Positions 33,287-40,829 of a stretch of 64,000 bases of DNA are shown here, piece after piece. Position numbers and translations under genes: made by a program. A model generated the notes under the pieces. The model did no database searches. It saw only the letters and a list, made by a program, of their open reading frames with translations, and was not told the origin of the DNA. Positions within the stretch are counted from its first letter, which is position 1. Each line of letters starts with the position of its first letter. Source of the DNA: a virus; IMG/VR virus record IMGVR_UViG_3300006880_000002, positions 1-64,000 of that record. The stretch is one strand, 5' to 3'.

Positions 33287-33294
33287 GCCGTTGT

Positions 33295-33720
33295 TCAAGA
33301 GACTACTGTCGGCTGTCCGTTCGCCGGAGGCGGCGGTTTCTCGTCTGGGTCGTCATCATCGTCGAGCTTGTTCTCCTCCGCGATGGTCATTTCCGTGATG
33401 AAGACCTCGGGGGTCATTTCCTCGTCGATGAGCCGCACGAGCTTGTACGGAAGGAGGTGTCGGCGTCCCTCGACACCATTCTCCTTCTTGATCAAGTAGT
33501 AGATGCTCACGCCCATGTCCTCGACGTACATGTTGAGGATCGTCGCGTTTTTGATGAACGGGTGGTTCGCGCTGACCACCCAATTGAGTGGCGCGGGCCA
33601 CACTACTTCCACGGCGTCGTCGGGGCGTTGGTCCCTCGGATAGATCGGATCGGTGACCAGGCGCACCACGCGAGGGAAGATCACCTCAGGCAGTTGAAGT
33701 GTTCGTGTCTGCTGGGTCAT
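33295..33720 (-). CDS. hypothetical protein with acidic tail
   Basis: 141 residues. Beta-rich N-terminus (LPEVIFPRVVRLVTDP) and a C-terminal DDDDDPDEKPPPP run. Overlaps the upstream AP2-type gene by four bases. Possibly a partner of the basic proteins of this module. Confidence 0.58.
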   Translation of the reverse strand: MTQQTRTLQLPEVIFPRVVRLVTDPIYPRDQRPDDAVEVVWPAPLNWVVSANHPFIKNATILNMYVEDMGVSIYYLIKKENGVEGRRHLLPYKLVRLIDEEMTPEVFITEMTIAEENKLDDDDDPDEKPPPPANGQPTVVS

Positions 33721-33980
33721 GAAGGCTCCTCTGAAAAATTGAGGCGAGCGAACTCGCCGAAGTGTTTGCGTGCAGCTGAGTCGTAGGCGCGGGCGGCTTC
33801 CTCTTCAGTGACGAAACGGCCGATGTAAATCAGTTGACGATCGACCCGAACGCGAGCGAGCCATGGTGCGGCTCCGGGAGCAAACGGACCTGAGCATCCT
33901 CGACCGATTCGAGAATTTTCTCGACCACGTTCTCGCTGGAACTCCGTACCGCACCGGAGACACGTCAGATCGACTTTCAC
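33717..33980 (-). CDS. zinc-ribbon plus AP2/ERF-domain DNA-binding protein
   Basis: 87 residues from GTG 33980 (GTGA overlap with RadC). CLRC near the N-terminus followed by an AP2 domain (WLARVRVDRQLIYIGRF, EEAARAYDSAARKHFG). Phage AP2 domains usually belong to HNH homing proteins, but no HNH motif is present. Probably sequence-specific DNA binding. Confidence 0.75.
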   Translation of the reverse strand: MKVDLTCLRCGTEFQRERGRENSRIGRGCSGPFAPGAAPWLARVRVDRQLIYIGRFVTEEEAARAYDSAARKHFGEFARLNFSEEPS

Positions 33981-34636
33981 AGGCGTCCGTCCTCCAGGAA
34001 GCTGTAGAAACTCGGATCTTTCACACTGCCCCCGGCGATTATATGGTCCAAGAGACAAATCTCCAGGCCACTCTCGTTGAGCGTGTCAAATACCTCGACG
34101 AAAGCTTCCGTCGTTTCGATGTCAGCTTCACTAGGCTGCGCTTCGACCCCAGATGGATGGCAGTGGAACAAAATAATCGCGTGAGCCCCATCAATGAGCG
34201 CCGCTTGAAGTGTGGGAACCATCGGTGCCATGACGCTCGTTGGTTCGCCGCGCCCCGTCTCGAAAACGCTCTTCATACGCATGTGTAGATCGAGCGATAC
34301 CCCACCGAAGACCTCGTTCACTTCATCACCGATGGCCTCCATGATGAGCTGAGCCGCCTTCTTCGGCGTGTCGAGGGGCCCGATCTCGTCGGCGAGCGCG
34401 TTGCACGCCGCGAACCTCTCAGCGTCCTTCTGAACAACGAGGAACGGGCGACACTTTGAGCCTGGTCCTCCGGCGAGCACGATGGGGTCGATGCCTTCCG
34501 GAGTTTTGGGTCGCACCTTCTCGGCAACCTCACGAGCGCGGAGCTTCGCTTGCTTCGGCAGGTGGCACTCGCAGGGCTTCTTGCTCTGTACAGCACGCAC
34601 CATGCGAGGCGCTACGATGTAGGGACGGGCGCTCAC
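33977..34636 (-). CDS. radC: RadC-like JAMM-domain protein
   Basis: 219 residues. The metal motif is HCHPSGVEAQPSEAD (H158, H160, D172; one residue longer than the usual HxHx7SxxD) with a RadC-like end (LLDHIIAGG...FYSFLEDG). RadC/JAB proteins are metalloproteases or nuclease-like factors of unsettled role, common in mobile elements. GTG 34636 overlaps the upstream stop. Confidence 0.78.
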   Translation of the reverse strand: MSARPYIVAPRMVRAVQSKKPCECHLPKQAKLRAREVAEKVRPKTPEGIDPIVLAGGPGSKCRPFLVVQKDAERFAACNALADEIGPLDTPKKAAQLIMEAIGDEVNEVFGGVSLDLHMRMKSVFETGRGEPTSVMAPMVPTLQAALIDGAHAIILFHCHPSGVEAQPSEADIETTEAFVEVFDTLNESGLEICLLDHIIAGGSVKDPSFYSFLEDGRL

Positions 34637-35055
34637 GCTGGTGCGCCTTCGACGGCTTCCGAAGTAACCCGTACCTTCTCGACGGTCTCCACACCGTTCG
34701 AACCTTCGAGCACGATCTTGTCGGCCGACTCCTCGCCCGGAAGAACGATGAAGTCTTCGAGGGAGAACTCCGAACAGCGCGCGATGATGTTGTTGTCCCA
34801 CACGCCGGCAACGGGGTTCTTCGTCGGAACGATTACCCGGTGACCGCGGTGGAAGTGCATCTCGAAGCACATCTTCGCCACGATCAGATCGCCGGGTTTG
34901 TAGCCTTCCTTCGCGGCCTCCTCCCCGACGAGCTCGATCAGATAGTGCCGCGTGACGTTCTTGGACGTCTGACCCGTCGTGAGCACGATCTGGCTCTTCA
35001 CCTTCGGCACAAGGGCGCGACAGATCATGTAGTAGGCTTCGGCTTTGTATTTCAC
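34633..35055 (-). CDS. hypothetical protein, faintly GroES-like
   Basis: 140 residues, beta-rich. YKPGDLIVAK and an IIARCSEFSLEDFIVLPGEE end recall the GroES-type barrel (kxGDxV ... ExDIL), but the match is weak. It follows the N-terminally anchored 222-residue gene. Co-chaperonin for capsid folding is only one possibility. Confidence 0.5.
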   Translation of the reverse strand: MKYKAEAYYMICRALVPKVKSQIVLTTGQTSKNVTRHYLIELVGEEAAKEGYKPGDLIVAKMCFEMHFHRGHRVIVPTKNPVAGVWDNNIIARCSEFSLEDFIVLPGEESADKIVLEGSNGVETVEKVRVTSEAVEGAPA

Positions 35056-35720
35056 TGGATCTCCTCGGAGGTTTCTTCGGTCTCAGGTGGCGGTCGGTCG
35101 AACTCTGCCATGAGGGCCAGCGGGTTGAGTTTCTCTCGTTCCGCGGGCCCCGCGGGCGTCTCGTTCGGGGGAGGTTGAAGGGGAGGCTTTCCACTCGCGG
35201 TGTGCCGCAGACGCAGCCCTTCGAGCTCTTCTTGATCGGCGGCCCACGCCGAAAGCACTTCAGAGTAGAGCTCTCGACTCGGAGCAAAGTAGGTCGTGTT
35301 CACGAGCCGTCGAGCCTCGACGGGGGCAAACTGCCTCGCTGCGTTGAGTATTACGAGAAGACTCATCCGGATTTCTCGATCGGGACACGCCGCGAGGCAC
35401 GGAGCCGTTTCGTCATGTTCACCAGGACAGTCGGTCGCATGACGGCAGCGCGGAAGCATTTCGTCGATTTGTCGCCAAGCAATTTCCCACGACGTGCGGC
35501 TACGCCAGAGGGCGAGCGTGAGTGAGCTCCAGTCGCGTTTCGAGACGGAGATCTTGTCGTCGCCTGGGTTCGCAAAGCCCATCATGCGCTTCTGCGCTGG
35601 GTTCGCCTTCGGCTTCGGTGCAGCGATCAAAGGCTTCTGTTTCTTGCCTACCGTTCCGCGCCAAGCAAGCCACACCATGAAGAGGATTGCGACGACGTAG
35701 AGCAAATCCAAAAAATTCAT
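35052..35720 (-). CDS. N-terminally membrane-anchored protein
   Basis: 222 residues. Membrane span (LLYVVAILFMVWLAW), basic linker, a Cys-containing central domain (PRCRHATDCPGEHDE) and an acidic, Pro-rich tail. ATGA overlaps at both ends. Function unknown. Confidence 0.6.
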   Translation of the reverse strand: MNFLDLLYVVAILFMVWLAWRGTVGKKQKPLIAAPKPKANPAQKRMMGFANPGDDKISVSKRDWSSLTLALWRSRTSWEIAWRQIDEMLPRCRHATDCPGEHDETAPCLAACPDREIRMSLLVILNAARQFAPVEARRLVNTTYFAPSRELYSEVLSAWAADQEELEGLRLRHTASGKPPLQPPPNETPAGPAEREKLNPLALMAEFDRPPPETEETSEEIQ

Positions 35721-35914
35721 CCTAATGACCCTTCTGGTTCACGCACGGGAACAATCCCAGGCGCACCATTTTTCTTGGCTACCTGAAGGATCACCGCCCT
35801 CATCCAAGGTCCCATTCTCACCCCACAACGCTCGGCGCGCTGTTCGATCATCTTGAACTGCTCGGGGGTAAGCCGAACGTAAATACCCTTGTTTTTCAAG
35901 GGAGGAGCTTTCAT
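35717..35914 (-). CDS. ribbon-helix-helix / MobC-like regulator
   Basis: 65 residues. IYVRLTPEQFKMIEQRAERC then MGPWMRAVILQVAKK fits RHH proteins of the Arc/MobC type. First gene of the minus module, so likely an autoregulator acting on the palindromic divergent region 35915-36011. Confidence 0.7.
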   Translation of the reverse strand: MKAPPLKNKGIYVRLTPEQFKMIEQRAERCGVRMGPWMRAVILQVAKKNGAPGIVPVREPEGSLG

Positions 35915-35942
35915 TTCATGATCTTCGCGCGTATAGCGTTCG

Positions 35943-36013
35943 ATCTCCCGCGAGGATACTGCCCACGCATACTCGACCTGTCAAGACACTACGTGTAGAC
36001 TTCCGCGGGAGAT
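35943..36013. promoter_or_regulatory. divergent regulatory region with 10-bp inverted repeat
   Basis: ATCTCCCGCG (35943-35952) and CGCGGGAGAT (36004-36013) form a perfect inverted repeat flanking the divergent promoters; the second arm contains the ribosome site and ATG of the 36012 gene. A minus-strand TTGACA (35984-35979) is a good -35; its -10 (CAGTAT, 17 bp) is weak. Confidence 0.5.
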
Positions 36014-36449
36014 GGTGAAGTTCGGCGCCGGACCAGACTTCGCGGCGCAGTGTCCGCAGACGGCGCCGCTCGATGGTTATCGCGCGTGGATCGAAGCCGA
36101 CGGCCCAGTTCCAGACGAGCTCGCGAAGCGCGCCGCTGCGCTCGGGGCCGACACGACGCTCCCCATCGGAGCGACCGAGAGTTATCCGATCCCCGGCGTC
36201 ACGGCGCTAATGCGAGTGGAAACGCACGCTTGGGGACGAGATGACAAGGGAAATCTCGTGCAAGGGTGCTTCCGAGCCGTCGGGATCTACGTACCGGAGC
36301 TCGTGGCCGCGGGCGCCGGACTCAACGTACCCTCGTCGAGCCGCCTCGAAACGACCATCCAAGTTCTCACCGCAGCGAGCCTCATCATCGGGATCGGAGC
36401 GTCTGTAGTCGCCTGGCGCTGCAAGCAAAAACGGAAGAAGGCCGCGTGA
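36012..36449 (+). CDS. C-terminally anchored protein with basic tail
   Basis: 145 residues. Beta-rich soluble domain, then a span (VLTAASLIIGIGASVVAW) and CKQKRKKAA. Same layout as the virion membrane proteins of the minus module, so likely another virion or envelope protein. GGGAG precedes the ATG. Confidence 0.62.
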   Translation: MVKFGAGPDFAAQCPQTAPLDGYRAWIEADGPVPDELAKRAAALGADTTLPIGATESYPIPGVTALMRVETHAWGRDDKGNLVQGCFRAVGIYVPELVAAGAGLNVPSSSRLETTIQVLTAASLIIGIGASVVAWRCKQKRKKAA

Positions 36450-36673
36450 CTCCGTGTGATGCGATGCGAGCCGCACGTAACGCCTCAGGTTGCGAAACGG
36501 TTTTTCTCGGCGACGGCCCTGTCGTCGGCTTCGGAAACCCAGCGCTAGCTGTTCCGGCTGCAACCCCCTGGGCCGAGATCATCGTGACGAGCGTCGTTTC
36601 CGCCGCCGCGGGATGGGCGCTCGACGAAGCAGCGACCCGGTTCAGTGGTAGGAAGCGGAAGAAGCGCCGATGA
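36446..36673 (+). CDS. small basic-tailed protein
   Basis: 75 residues from GTG 36446 (GTGA overlap). A hydrophobic region near 45-62 and an end of GRKRKKRR. The last 24 bases are an exact copy of the 24-base end of the next gene. Confidence 0.6.
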   Translation: MTPCDAMRAARNASGCETVFLGDGPVVGFGNPALAVPAATPWAEIIVTSVVSAAAGWALDEAATRFSGRKRKKRR

Positions 36674-36807
36674 ACGAAGAGCTAAACACCCCTGCCGAAG
36701 ATTACGCTACGGCCGCCGCTATCTGGACAGTGATCGGTGTCGGCGTTGTCAGCGCATTTATTTATGACGCGGTCAAGAAAGACAGGAAGCGGAAGAAGCG
36801 CCGATGA
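36650..36807 (+). repeat. 24-bp direct repeat at two gene junctions
   Basis: AGGAAGCGGAAGAAGCGCCGATGA occurs at 36650-36673 and 36784-36807. Each copy encodes RKRKKRR-stop and supplies the GGAAG ribosome site and ATGA start of the next gene. Confidence 0.85.
36670..36807 (+). CDS. 45-aa single-span protein with KKDRKRKKRR tail
   Basis: Short gene, ATGA-coupled on both sides. One membrane span (AAIWTVIGVGVVSAFIYDA). The end repeats the upstream gene's last 24 bases, giving RKRKKRR in both. Confidence 0.62.
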   Translation: MNEELNTPAEDYATAAAIWTVIGVGVVSAFIYDAVKKDRKRKKRR

Positions 36808-37607
36808 CGAACGAACAACTCTTCCTCGGTGAGTGTCCCCTCATCAATCGAGAAGGGATCTATTTCGAGGGACGCAAGGTCATCTTGTTCGGGATGTCCG
36901 GGACGGGAGTGGGGGACGTCGGAGACCTCCTCGCCTACCGCCGACTTTGGCAGCCGTTCATCATGGCACACCTCGCGCTCTGGCAGCACCTGAACGACCT
37001 CTTCGAAGGTGCGGACGAGTCCAAACGTTGCCCGGCGGGGATCTTCTCCGTCGACAAGATCGATCCGTCACTCCCGTCAGCCACGAAATCATTCTGTGCG
37101 GGTCTCTCGATCACGCGCATGCACGTGAGTGAAACAGATCCGCGTGGCATCAAGGCCATGTGGAACGCGTGGGCCGGCAAATCTAGCGCCGACATTCTTG
37201 CGGGCGCGGATGCGATGCTCAAGTGGCACCAGCAAGTCGTGATGACGGTTGGCGGTTCGTACAAGCAAGAGCTCGTCGACCTTGCTAAGCAGTGGAAGCT
37301 CGACATCACACTCCCGGATGTGCCTCCGTTCGCTCAGCAGCAGGACGTCATCGAACAAATCGAATCCGCTTACATCACCGTGAAGGGCGTGCTTCAGCTC
37401 ATCGGGTACGGACCGGCGGCGACGCTAGAGACCGCGGCTGATGCAGCGCAAGCGACGGCCGAGGGGTTGAAGGAAGCGGCACGGAAGGCCGGCGAGGCGA
37501 TCAGCAGCCCACTCACCTGGATAGGTGTGACGGCGGTATTGGCTGTCGTCGGTGGTGTGCTCCTCGTCTACTACCGACCCAGCAAAGCTCGCGCCGCGCA
37601 CGCCTGA
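36804..37607 (+). CDS. C-terminally anchored protein
   Basis: 267 residues. Soluble N-terminal domain with few recognisable motifs, a helical stretch (about 190-235, Ala/Glu-rich) and a span (PLTWIGVTAVLAVVGGVLLVYY) with a short basic end. ATGA start. Function unknown; grouped with virion membrane proteins by layout. Confidence 0.6.
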   Translation: MTNEQLFLGECPLINREGIYFEGRKVILFGMSGTGVGDVGDLLAYRRLWQPFIMAHLALWQHLNDLFEGADESKRCPAGIFSVDKIDPSLPSATKSFCAGLSITRMHVSETDPRGIKAMWNAWAGKSSADILAGADAMLKWHQQVVMTVGGSYKQELVDLAKQWKLDITLPDVPPFAQQQDVIEQIESAYITVKGVLQLIGYGPAATLETAADAAQATAEGLKEAARKAGEAISSPLTWIGVTAVLAVVGGVLLVYYRPSKARAAHA

Positions 37608-37608
37608 C

Positions 37609-37627
37609 CTGCAACATCAGGTTGCAG
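37609..37627 (+). promoter_or_regulatory. intergenic hairpin
   Basis: CTGCAAC-ATCAG-GTTGCAG, a perfect 7-bp stem in the 40-base gap before the next gene. No T-run; may tune translation or mRNA processing. Confidence 0.4.
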
Positions 37628-37647
37628 CGCTGGCGGAAACCGGTCGT

Positions 37648-37986
37648 GTGGTAGGCTTCCAAGTTGTGGATGTCGTGACGACTGCCGCAAGCTCATCGGA
37701 AAAACTCGCCGAGCACGGGGTGCTGGGGCTCGTCTGCCTGTTCCTCATCTCCGCGGTCGTGTGGCTGTACCGGGCGCGTGACGCCGATGCGAAAAACTAC
37801 AACGCGGAGTTGCAGAAGGCGACGGACGGTAGGCTTGCCGACGCAAAGGCGTATACTGACAAGGTGCTAACAATCCAAAGCACCGTCCTCGAAGCAGTGA
37901 AAGCTCTTCAAGAGCTCTACGAAATGGAGCAGAACCGCAACCAGCCGCGTCAACGCGGACGTTTTCCGTCGAGCGGAGGCACATGA
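37648..37986 (+). CDS. single-span coiled-coil protein, holin- or spanin-like layout
   Basis: 112 residues from GTG 37648 (start uncertain). A membrane span (VLGLVCLFLISAVVWLY) is followed by a coiled coil (YNAELQKATDGRLADAKAY). The layout is that of phage lysis accessory proteins; no catalytic motif. ATGA overlap with the next gene. Confidence 0.5.
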   Translation: MVGFQVVDVVTTAASSSEKLAEHGVLGLVCLFLISAVVWLYRARDADAKNYNAELQKATDGRLADAKAYTDKVLTIQSTVLEAVKALQELYEMEQNRNQPRQRGRFPSSGGT

Positions 37987-38216
37987 TCCCGAAGCCTCGC
38001 GTACGCTCGCCGACGCCGACTCCAGAGCAGACACAAGTGCTCGTGGACTACCAGAAGGCACTCGATGGACTCGCGGAGAGCGAAAAGTGTGTGAGGGAAC
38101 TCGGGGCTCGGGCTTGCGCTGAAGTGGTCAAGCGCAAATCGATGCCGAAGATGCACGCGCTCTCGACGGCTGAGATCGCGGCGGGCATCGCGCCGCGTCC
38201 TAACGGGCGACGGTGA
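37983..38216 (+). CDS. small hypothetical protein
   Basis: 77 residues, helical and basic, beginning MIPKPRVRSPTPTPEQ. Last gene of the short plus operon; overlaps the convergent minus gene by 17 bases. Family unknown. Confidence 0.55.
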   Translation: MIPKPRVRSPTPTPEQTQVLVDYQKALDGLAESEKCVRELGARACAEVVKRKSMPKMHALSTAEIAAGIAPRPNGRR

Positions 38217-38430
38217 TCGGGAGCTGAGGCGGGGGTTCCTCGCCGGCTACTGATGCGCCGATGAACGCACCGAGCGTCGAGCCTGCGGCACCGCCGACTA
38301 CCATCGCGTCCTCTACGTTTCCGCCACGACGCGGGCGGTACTTCTGAGCGTAGAAGCCAGCAGCAGCCCCGAGCACGCCTCCAACGAGAGCACCGGCAGC
38401 GGCGGCAAGCCCTGTCTTGTAGTTGCTCAT
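38200..38430 (-). CDS. glycine-zipper membrane protein 3
   Basis: 76 residues: two Gly-zipper spans (AAAAGALVGGVLGAAAGF and VVGGAAGSTLGAFIGASVA) around a basic loop. Related in style to the pair at 24541-25019 but lacks their C-terminal TGTVHGLGEPRWL. Behind its own hairpin-bounded leader. Confidence 0.6.
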   Translation of the reverse strand: MSNYKTGLAAAAGALVGGVLGAAAGFYAQKYRPRRGGNVEDAMVVGGAAGSTLGAFIGASVAGEEPPPQLPITVAR

Positions 38431-38444
38431 ACCCAGGAGGCTAT

Positions 38445-38482
38445 CACAAAAAGAGAAACGGCCCGGAGTTACCGAGCCGTTT
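38445..38482 (-). terminator. intrinsic terminator of the long minus operon
   Basis: Minus strand: AAACGGC-TCGG...CCGG-GCCGTTT (arms at 38476-38482 and 38456-38462) followed by CTCTTTTT. Good stem plus T-run; it separates the 38560 gene from the glycine-zipper gene. Confidence 0.75.
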
Positions 38483-38523
38483 CCAGCCTTCTTCGCACAC
38501 TTCAGAAAGGAGCAAACACTGAC

Positions 38524-38555
38524 GGGACCAGGGAACGATACGCTCGTTCGGTCCC
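38524..38555. promoter_or_regulatory. strong hairpin beside the terminator
   Basis: GGGACC-agg-GAACGA-tacgc-TCGTTC-GGTCCC, a 12-bp stem with a 3-base bulge. No T-run. May protect the 3-prime end of the operon mRNA. Confidence 0.45.
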
Positions 38556-38559
38556 TAAG

Positions 38560-38964
38560 TCAATTCACGGCACCGACGGCTCTACGGATCGCGTAAACCA
38601 CGCAAGCCGCGGGCATTTCCTTCTCCCCGCGAAGAATGATGACCCACATCGCGTCCTCCTCTGCCGGGAGCCGTTCGGCTTCGTGCGCCGACATCTGTTC
38701 GAGCCCGGAGATGAGACGGGGGGCCCCGGGACGCGCGAGACGCTGCATGCGCTCGATGACGACCGATCGAGGCTCGATTTGAAACCGTGAGGGGTCTAGC
38801 GCGTTGATCGCGATCACGAGATCGCCGGTACCGAGCGCTTCGCGTGACGAACGGTATGCATCGAGGAGGCTTGCGGGGTTGCACATCCTGTTGAGTAGGT
38901 GCTGCATCTGAGGCGGGGTGCCGCGTCCGTACGCAAGTTCCGTCGTGAGTTTCATCGCTGTCAT
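38560..38964 (-). CDS. hypothetical protein, last gene of long minus operon
   Basis: 134 residues, mixed fold, no recognised family. ATG 38964 has AAAGGA upstream. Directly followed by the hairpin and terminator above. Confidence 0.6.
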   Translation of the reverse strand: MTAMKLTTELAYGRGTPPQMQHLLNRMCNPASLLDAYRSSREALGTGDLVIAINALDPSRFQIEPRSVVIERMQRLARPGAPRLISGLEQMSAHEAERLPAEEDAMWVIILRGEKEMPAACVVYAIRRAVGAVN

Positions 38965-38997
38965 TGTCAGGTTCCTTTTCTTGGGTGGTTTGAATGC

Positions 38998-39306
38998 TTA
39001 ATGGGTCATGTGCGGAAGCGGCGGCGGTTCCCGGTATCGGTTGAGCTTGAGCGGTTCGCCGGCCTCCGTACAACTGCGACCGTCCAAGCACCGTTCGTAC
39101 CAAACGAACATCTTGTCGGAGTCGTCGCTTTCGAGCTTCAGCGCGGCCTCCAGTTCTTGTTTCTGATCCGCGAGCAACCGGAGCGACGGCGCTGCTTCGT
39201 CGATCGCTGCTCGTCGTCCTTGTTTGTAAGCGAATAACCCGGCGAACGTGCCCGCGATCAAGGCGATGATCAGATAGTGCAGAAGCGCCGACGCAAAATG
39301 CTTCAC
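38998..39306 (-). CDS. N-terminally anchored small protein
   Basis: 102 residues from GTG 39306 (GGGTGG upstream). One span (LLHYLIIALIAGTFAGLFA) then a coiled-coil-like acidic region and a Pro-rich end. Layout of an inner-membrane lysis or exclusion protein; unproven. Confidence 0.55.
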   Translation of the reverse strand: MKHFASALLHYLIIALIAGTFAGLFAYKQGRRAAIDEAAPSLRLLADQKQELEAALKLESDDSDKMFVWYERCLDGRSCTEAGEPLKLNRYREPPPLPHMTH

Positions 39307-39337
39307 GGTTGCCACCCATGGGCTGCGGACTGCTGTT

Positions 39338-39712
39338 TCACGGTTGCCCCTTGATCTTTTCAGTGATCGCGCCACCTTCCGCGCGTTCGCACTCCAAGGC
39401 GAGCGCGGCGATGTAGGCCCGACACTCTTTCGCGGTTAGTGTCGTTCTCATCCCCCGACGATACGGCCCGTACCAAGTAAGTGTGACCGCAGGCCCTGTG
39501 AGTTTCCCGCGGACGCCATTGGGATGACCGTATGCATCGAGAGTGTACTCTCCGGCACGCACGCCACTGGGTGGAGGACTCAACTCGCGCGTGCTCGACT
39601 CCGTCTGGTCTGCCGTTTCGTGCTGCTTCACGGCGCGCCGCGAGCATACTAGCGAGTGGTGCGGCAGGCGTTTGCCGCACTCCTGGCAGAATCGTTTGGG
39701 AGTCAGAGACAT
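39338..39712 (-). CDS. zinc-ribbon protein
   Basis: 124 residues from ATG 39712. CQECGKRLPHHSLVC at the N-terminus can bind zinc; the rest contains beta strands (LDAYGHPNGVRGKLTG, AVTLTWYG). No family recognised. Confidence 0.55.
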   Translation of the reverse strand: MSLTPKRFCQECGKRLPHHSLVCSRRAVKQHETADQTESSTRELSPPPSGVRAGEYTLDAYGHPNGVRGKLTGPAVTLTWYGPYRRGMRTTLTAKECRAYIAALALECERAEGGAITEKIKGQP

Positions 39713-40125
39713 CACCCACCCCCGTGGTCGTGAGAGGGGGCGAGGGCTCCGGAGCAGGGGCCTTCCGGCATGCTGAACGCGGTCATGGTTTCCCCGCAGA
39801 GTAAGCACCAGTCGTTACCTACGCCGTCCGGTTCCCACGCATGGCCATTGTTCAGAATGACGCCGGCAGAACCGGGGATGGCGGCACGTTCCGAGTAGCG
39901 CCGCAGCGCTTCATCTACTGGCCATGTAACGGCGCTCCCTAACGCTTTCCGCAACCTTTCATTTTCCTCCGCCATCGCCCGCAGCGCGGCGTCGCGGTCA
40001 CGGAGGGCGGCTTCTACTACGTCCAGCGCATCCCACACGAAATGCTCCTCGTGAGGCGCCATTGCCTGAACGAAGCCAGTTACTTCTGCCAGCGCGGCGA
40101 TGGGGTCGGGGGCGGTCATCGCCAT
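39712..40125 (-). CDS. coiled-coil protein with C-terminal zinc motif
   Basis: 137 residues. Helical centre (RDRDAALRAMAEENERLRKAL) and a C-terminal part with DWCLLCGE and an HAW segment reminiscent of phage zinc proteins. Start ATG 40125 or 40119. Confidence 0.55.
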   Translation of the reverse strand: MAMTAPDPIAALAEVTGFVQAMAPHEEHFVWDALDVVEAALRDRDAALRAMAEENERLRKALGSAVTWPVDEALRRYSERAAIPGSAGVILNNGHAWEPDGVGNDWCLLCGETMTAFSMPEGPCSGALAPSHDHGGG

Positions 40126-40265
40126 TCCCGGAGAATGCGATGCGCTCGCATGATGCATCTGAAGCCGAGTTCGTTCTGTTTGATGTTGTATAGCAATTGC
40201 CCCAAGTGCACGAGCACACGGATCCGGAGCAGCGTGACCACGTGAAACCAATATCTTCGTTCCAT
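40116..40265 (-). CDS. 49-aa hypothetical protein
   Basis: Basic, hydrophobic-aromatic peptide (MERRYWFHVVTLLRIRVLV...). ATG 40265 overlaps the upstream stop (TGATG) and follows GGGGACGG. Ends inside the start of the next gene. Coding status moderately likely. Confidence 0.45.
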   Translation of the reverse strand: MERRYWFHVVTLLRIRVLVHLGQLLYNIKQNELGFRCIMRAHRILREWR

Positions 40266-40534
40266 CACCGTCCCCCCTTCCCCGTCGCGGGGTGCTCATC
40301 CGTTGCCGTCCCGAACCACTCGGCGCGACGCTCAATGATCTTCTCCTCCCACAGAGCGGCCGCTTCTCGGGATTGCGCGGCCAATCCTCGGTCTCCCTGG
40401 CGTTCGTAGCGAGCCGCATCTTCCTCGAAGCGCTGCACAATCCGGCCCATATGCGACAAAATGTGGGCTCGCCGTATCTCGATCTCCGACGCGCGTTCGC
40501 AGGCGTTGAGCGCACGTTCATCAGGTAGCGTCAT
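40265..40534 (-). CDS. small helical protein
   Basis: 89 residues, Arg/Glu/Ala-rich helix, ending HPATGKGGR. ATG 40534 has a strong AGGGG ribosome site. Its C-terminal codons lie in a repeat shared with the leader peptide just upstream. Confidence 0.6.
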   Translation of the reverse strand: MTLPDERALNACERASEIEIRRAHILSHMGRIVQRFEEDAARYERQGDRGLAAQSREAAALWEEKIIERRAEWFGTATDEHPATGKGGR

Positions 40535-40555
40535 CGCTGCCCCTTCCCCGTCGCG
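40275..40555 (-). repeat. 19-bp repeat CCCCGCGACGGGGAAGGGG
   Basis: Two minus-strand copies, about 40273-40292 and 40539-40557, each just before a start codon. Contains a CCCCG-CGA-CGGGG hairpin and an AAGGGG ribosome site. Confidence 0.6.
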
Positions 40556-40581
40556 GGGCGTTGGTGGTTGGAATGCTTCAC
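40531..40581 (-). CDS. 16-aa leader peptide or gene remnant
   Basis: GTG 40581 to TGA 40531 encodes MKHSNHQRPATGKGQR; its stop overlaps the next start (ATGA). Its end resembles the end of the downstream protein (PATGKGGR), and both are encoded by CCCCGCGACGGGGAAGGGG. Either a coupling peptide or a deletion remnant. Confidence 0.35.
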   Translation of the reverse strand: MKHSNHQRPATGKGQR

Positions 40582-40614
40582 GGCGCGCGAGTGGTCTTTC
40601 ATAAGCGCGCTCAT

Positions 40615-40809
40615 TCAATTCTGCTCTAGCTTGCGTTCGCGCTCTTCTAGGACGTTGAGCACGTGATCGCGAAAACGCTCTAGGTCATACACGGTAAAGC
40701 CGCCTTCCGGTGCCTGGAACGACCATAGGACTTCCCCTGTATCCTGATCGACCCAATCGAACCAGCGATCGGCTCTGGGTCTGAGAACCATGTGTCTGGA
40801 TTGCTTCAC
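40615..40809 (-). CDS. small hypothetical protein
   Basis: 64 residues from GTG 40809. Charged, with WFDWVDQDTGEVLWSF then a helical, Glu/Arg-rich end. No family recognised. Confidence 0.55.
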   Translation of the reverse strand: MKQSRHMVLRPRADRWFDWVDQDTGEVLWSFQAPEGGFTVYDLERFRDHVLNVLEERERKLEQN

Positions 40810-40829
40810 GGGTGTACTCCAATCCTTGC

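Noticed and set aside
33717-33980. HNH homing endonuclease
   Set aside because: Only the AP2 domain and a Cys pair are present; no HNH motif.
33977-35287. A 436-residue RadC fusion
   Set aside because: The first half is a shadow of two membrane/beta genes; GTG 34636 with GTGA overlap gives a normal RadC-size protein.
38524-38555. Bidirectional intrinsic terminator
   Set aside because: Strong hairpin but no T-run on either strand; the neighbouring 38445-38482 element fits better.
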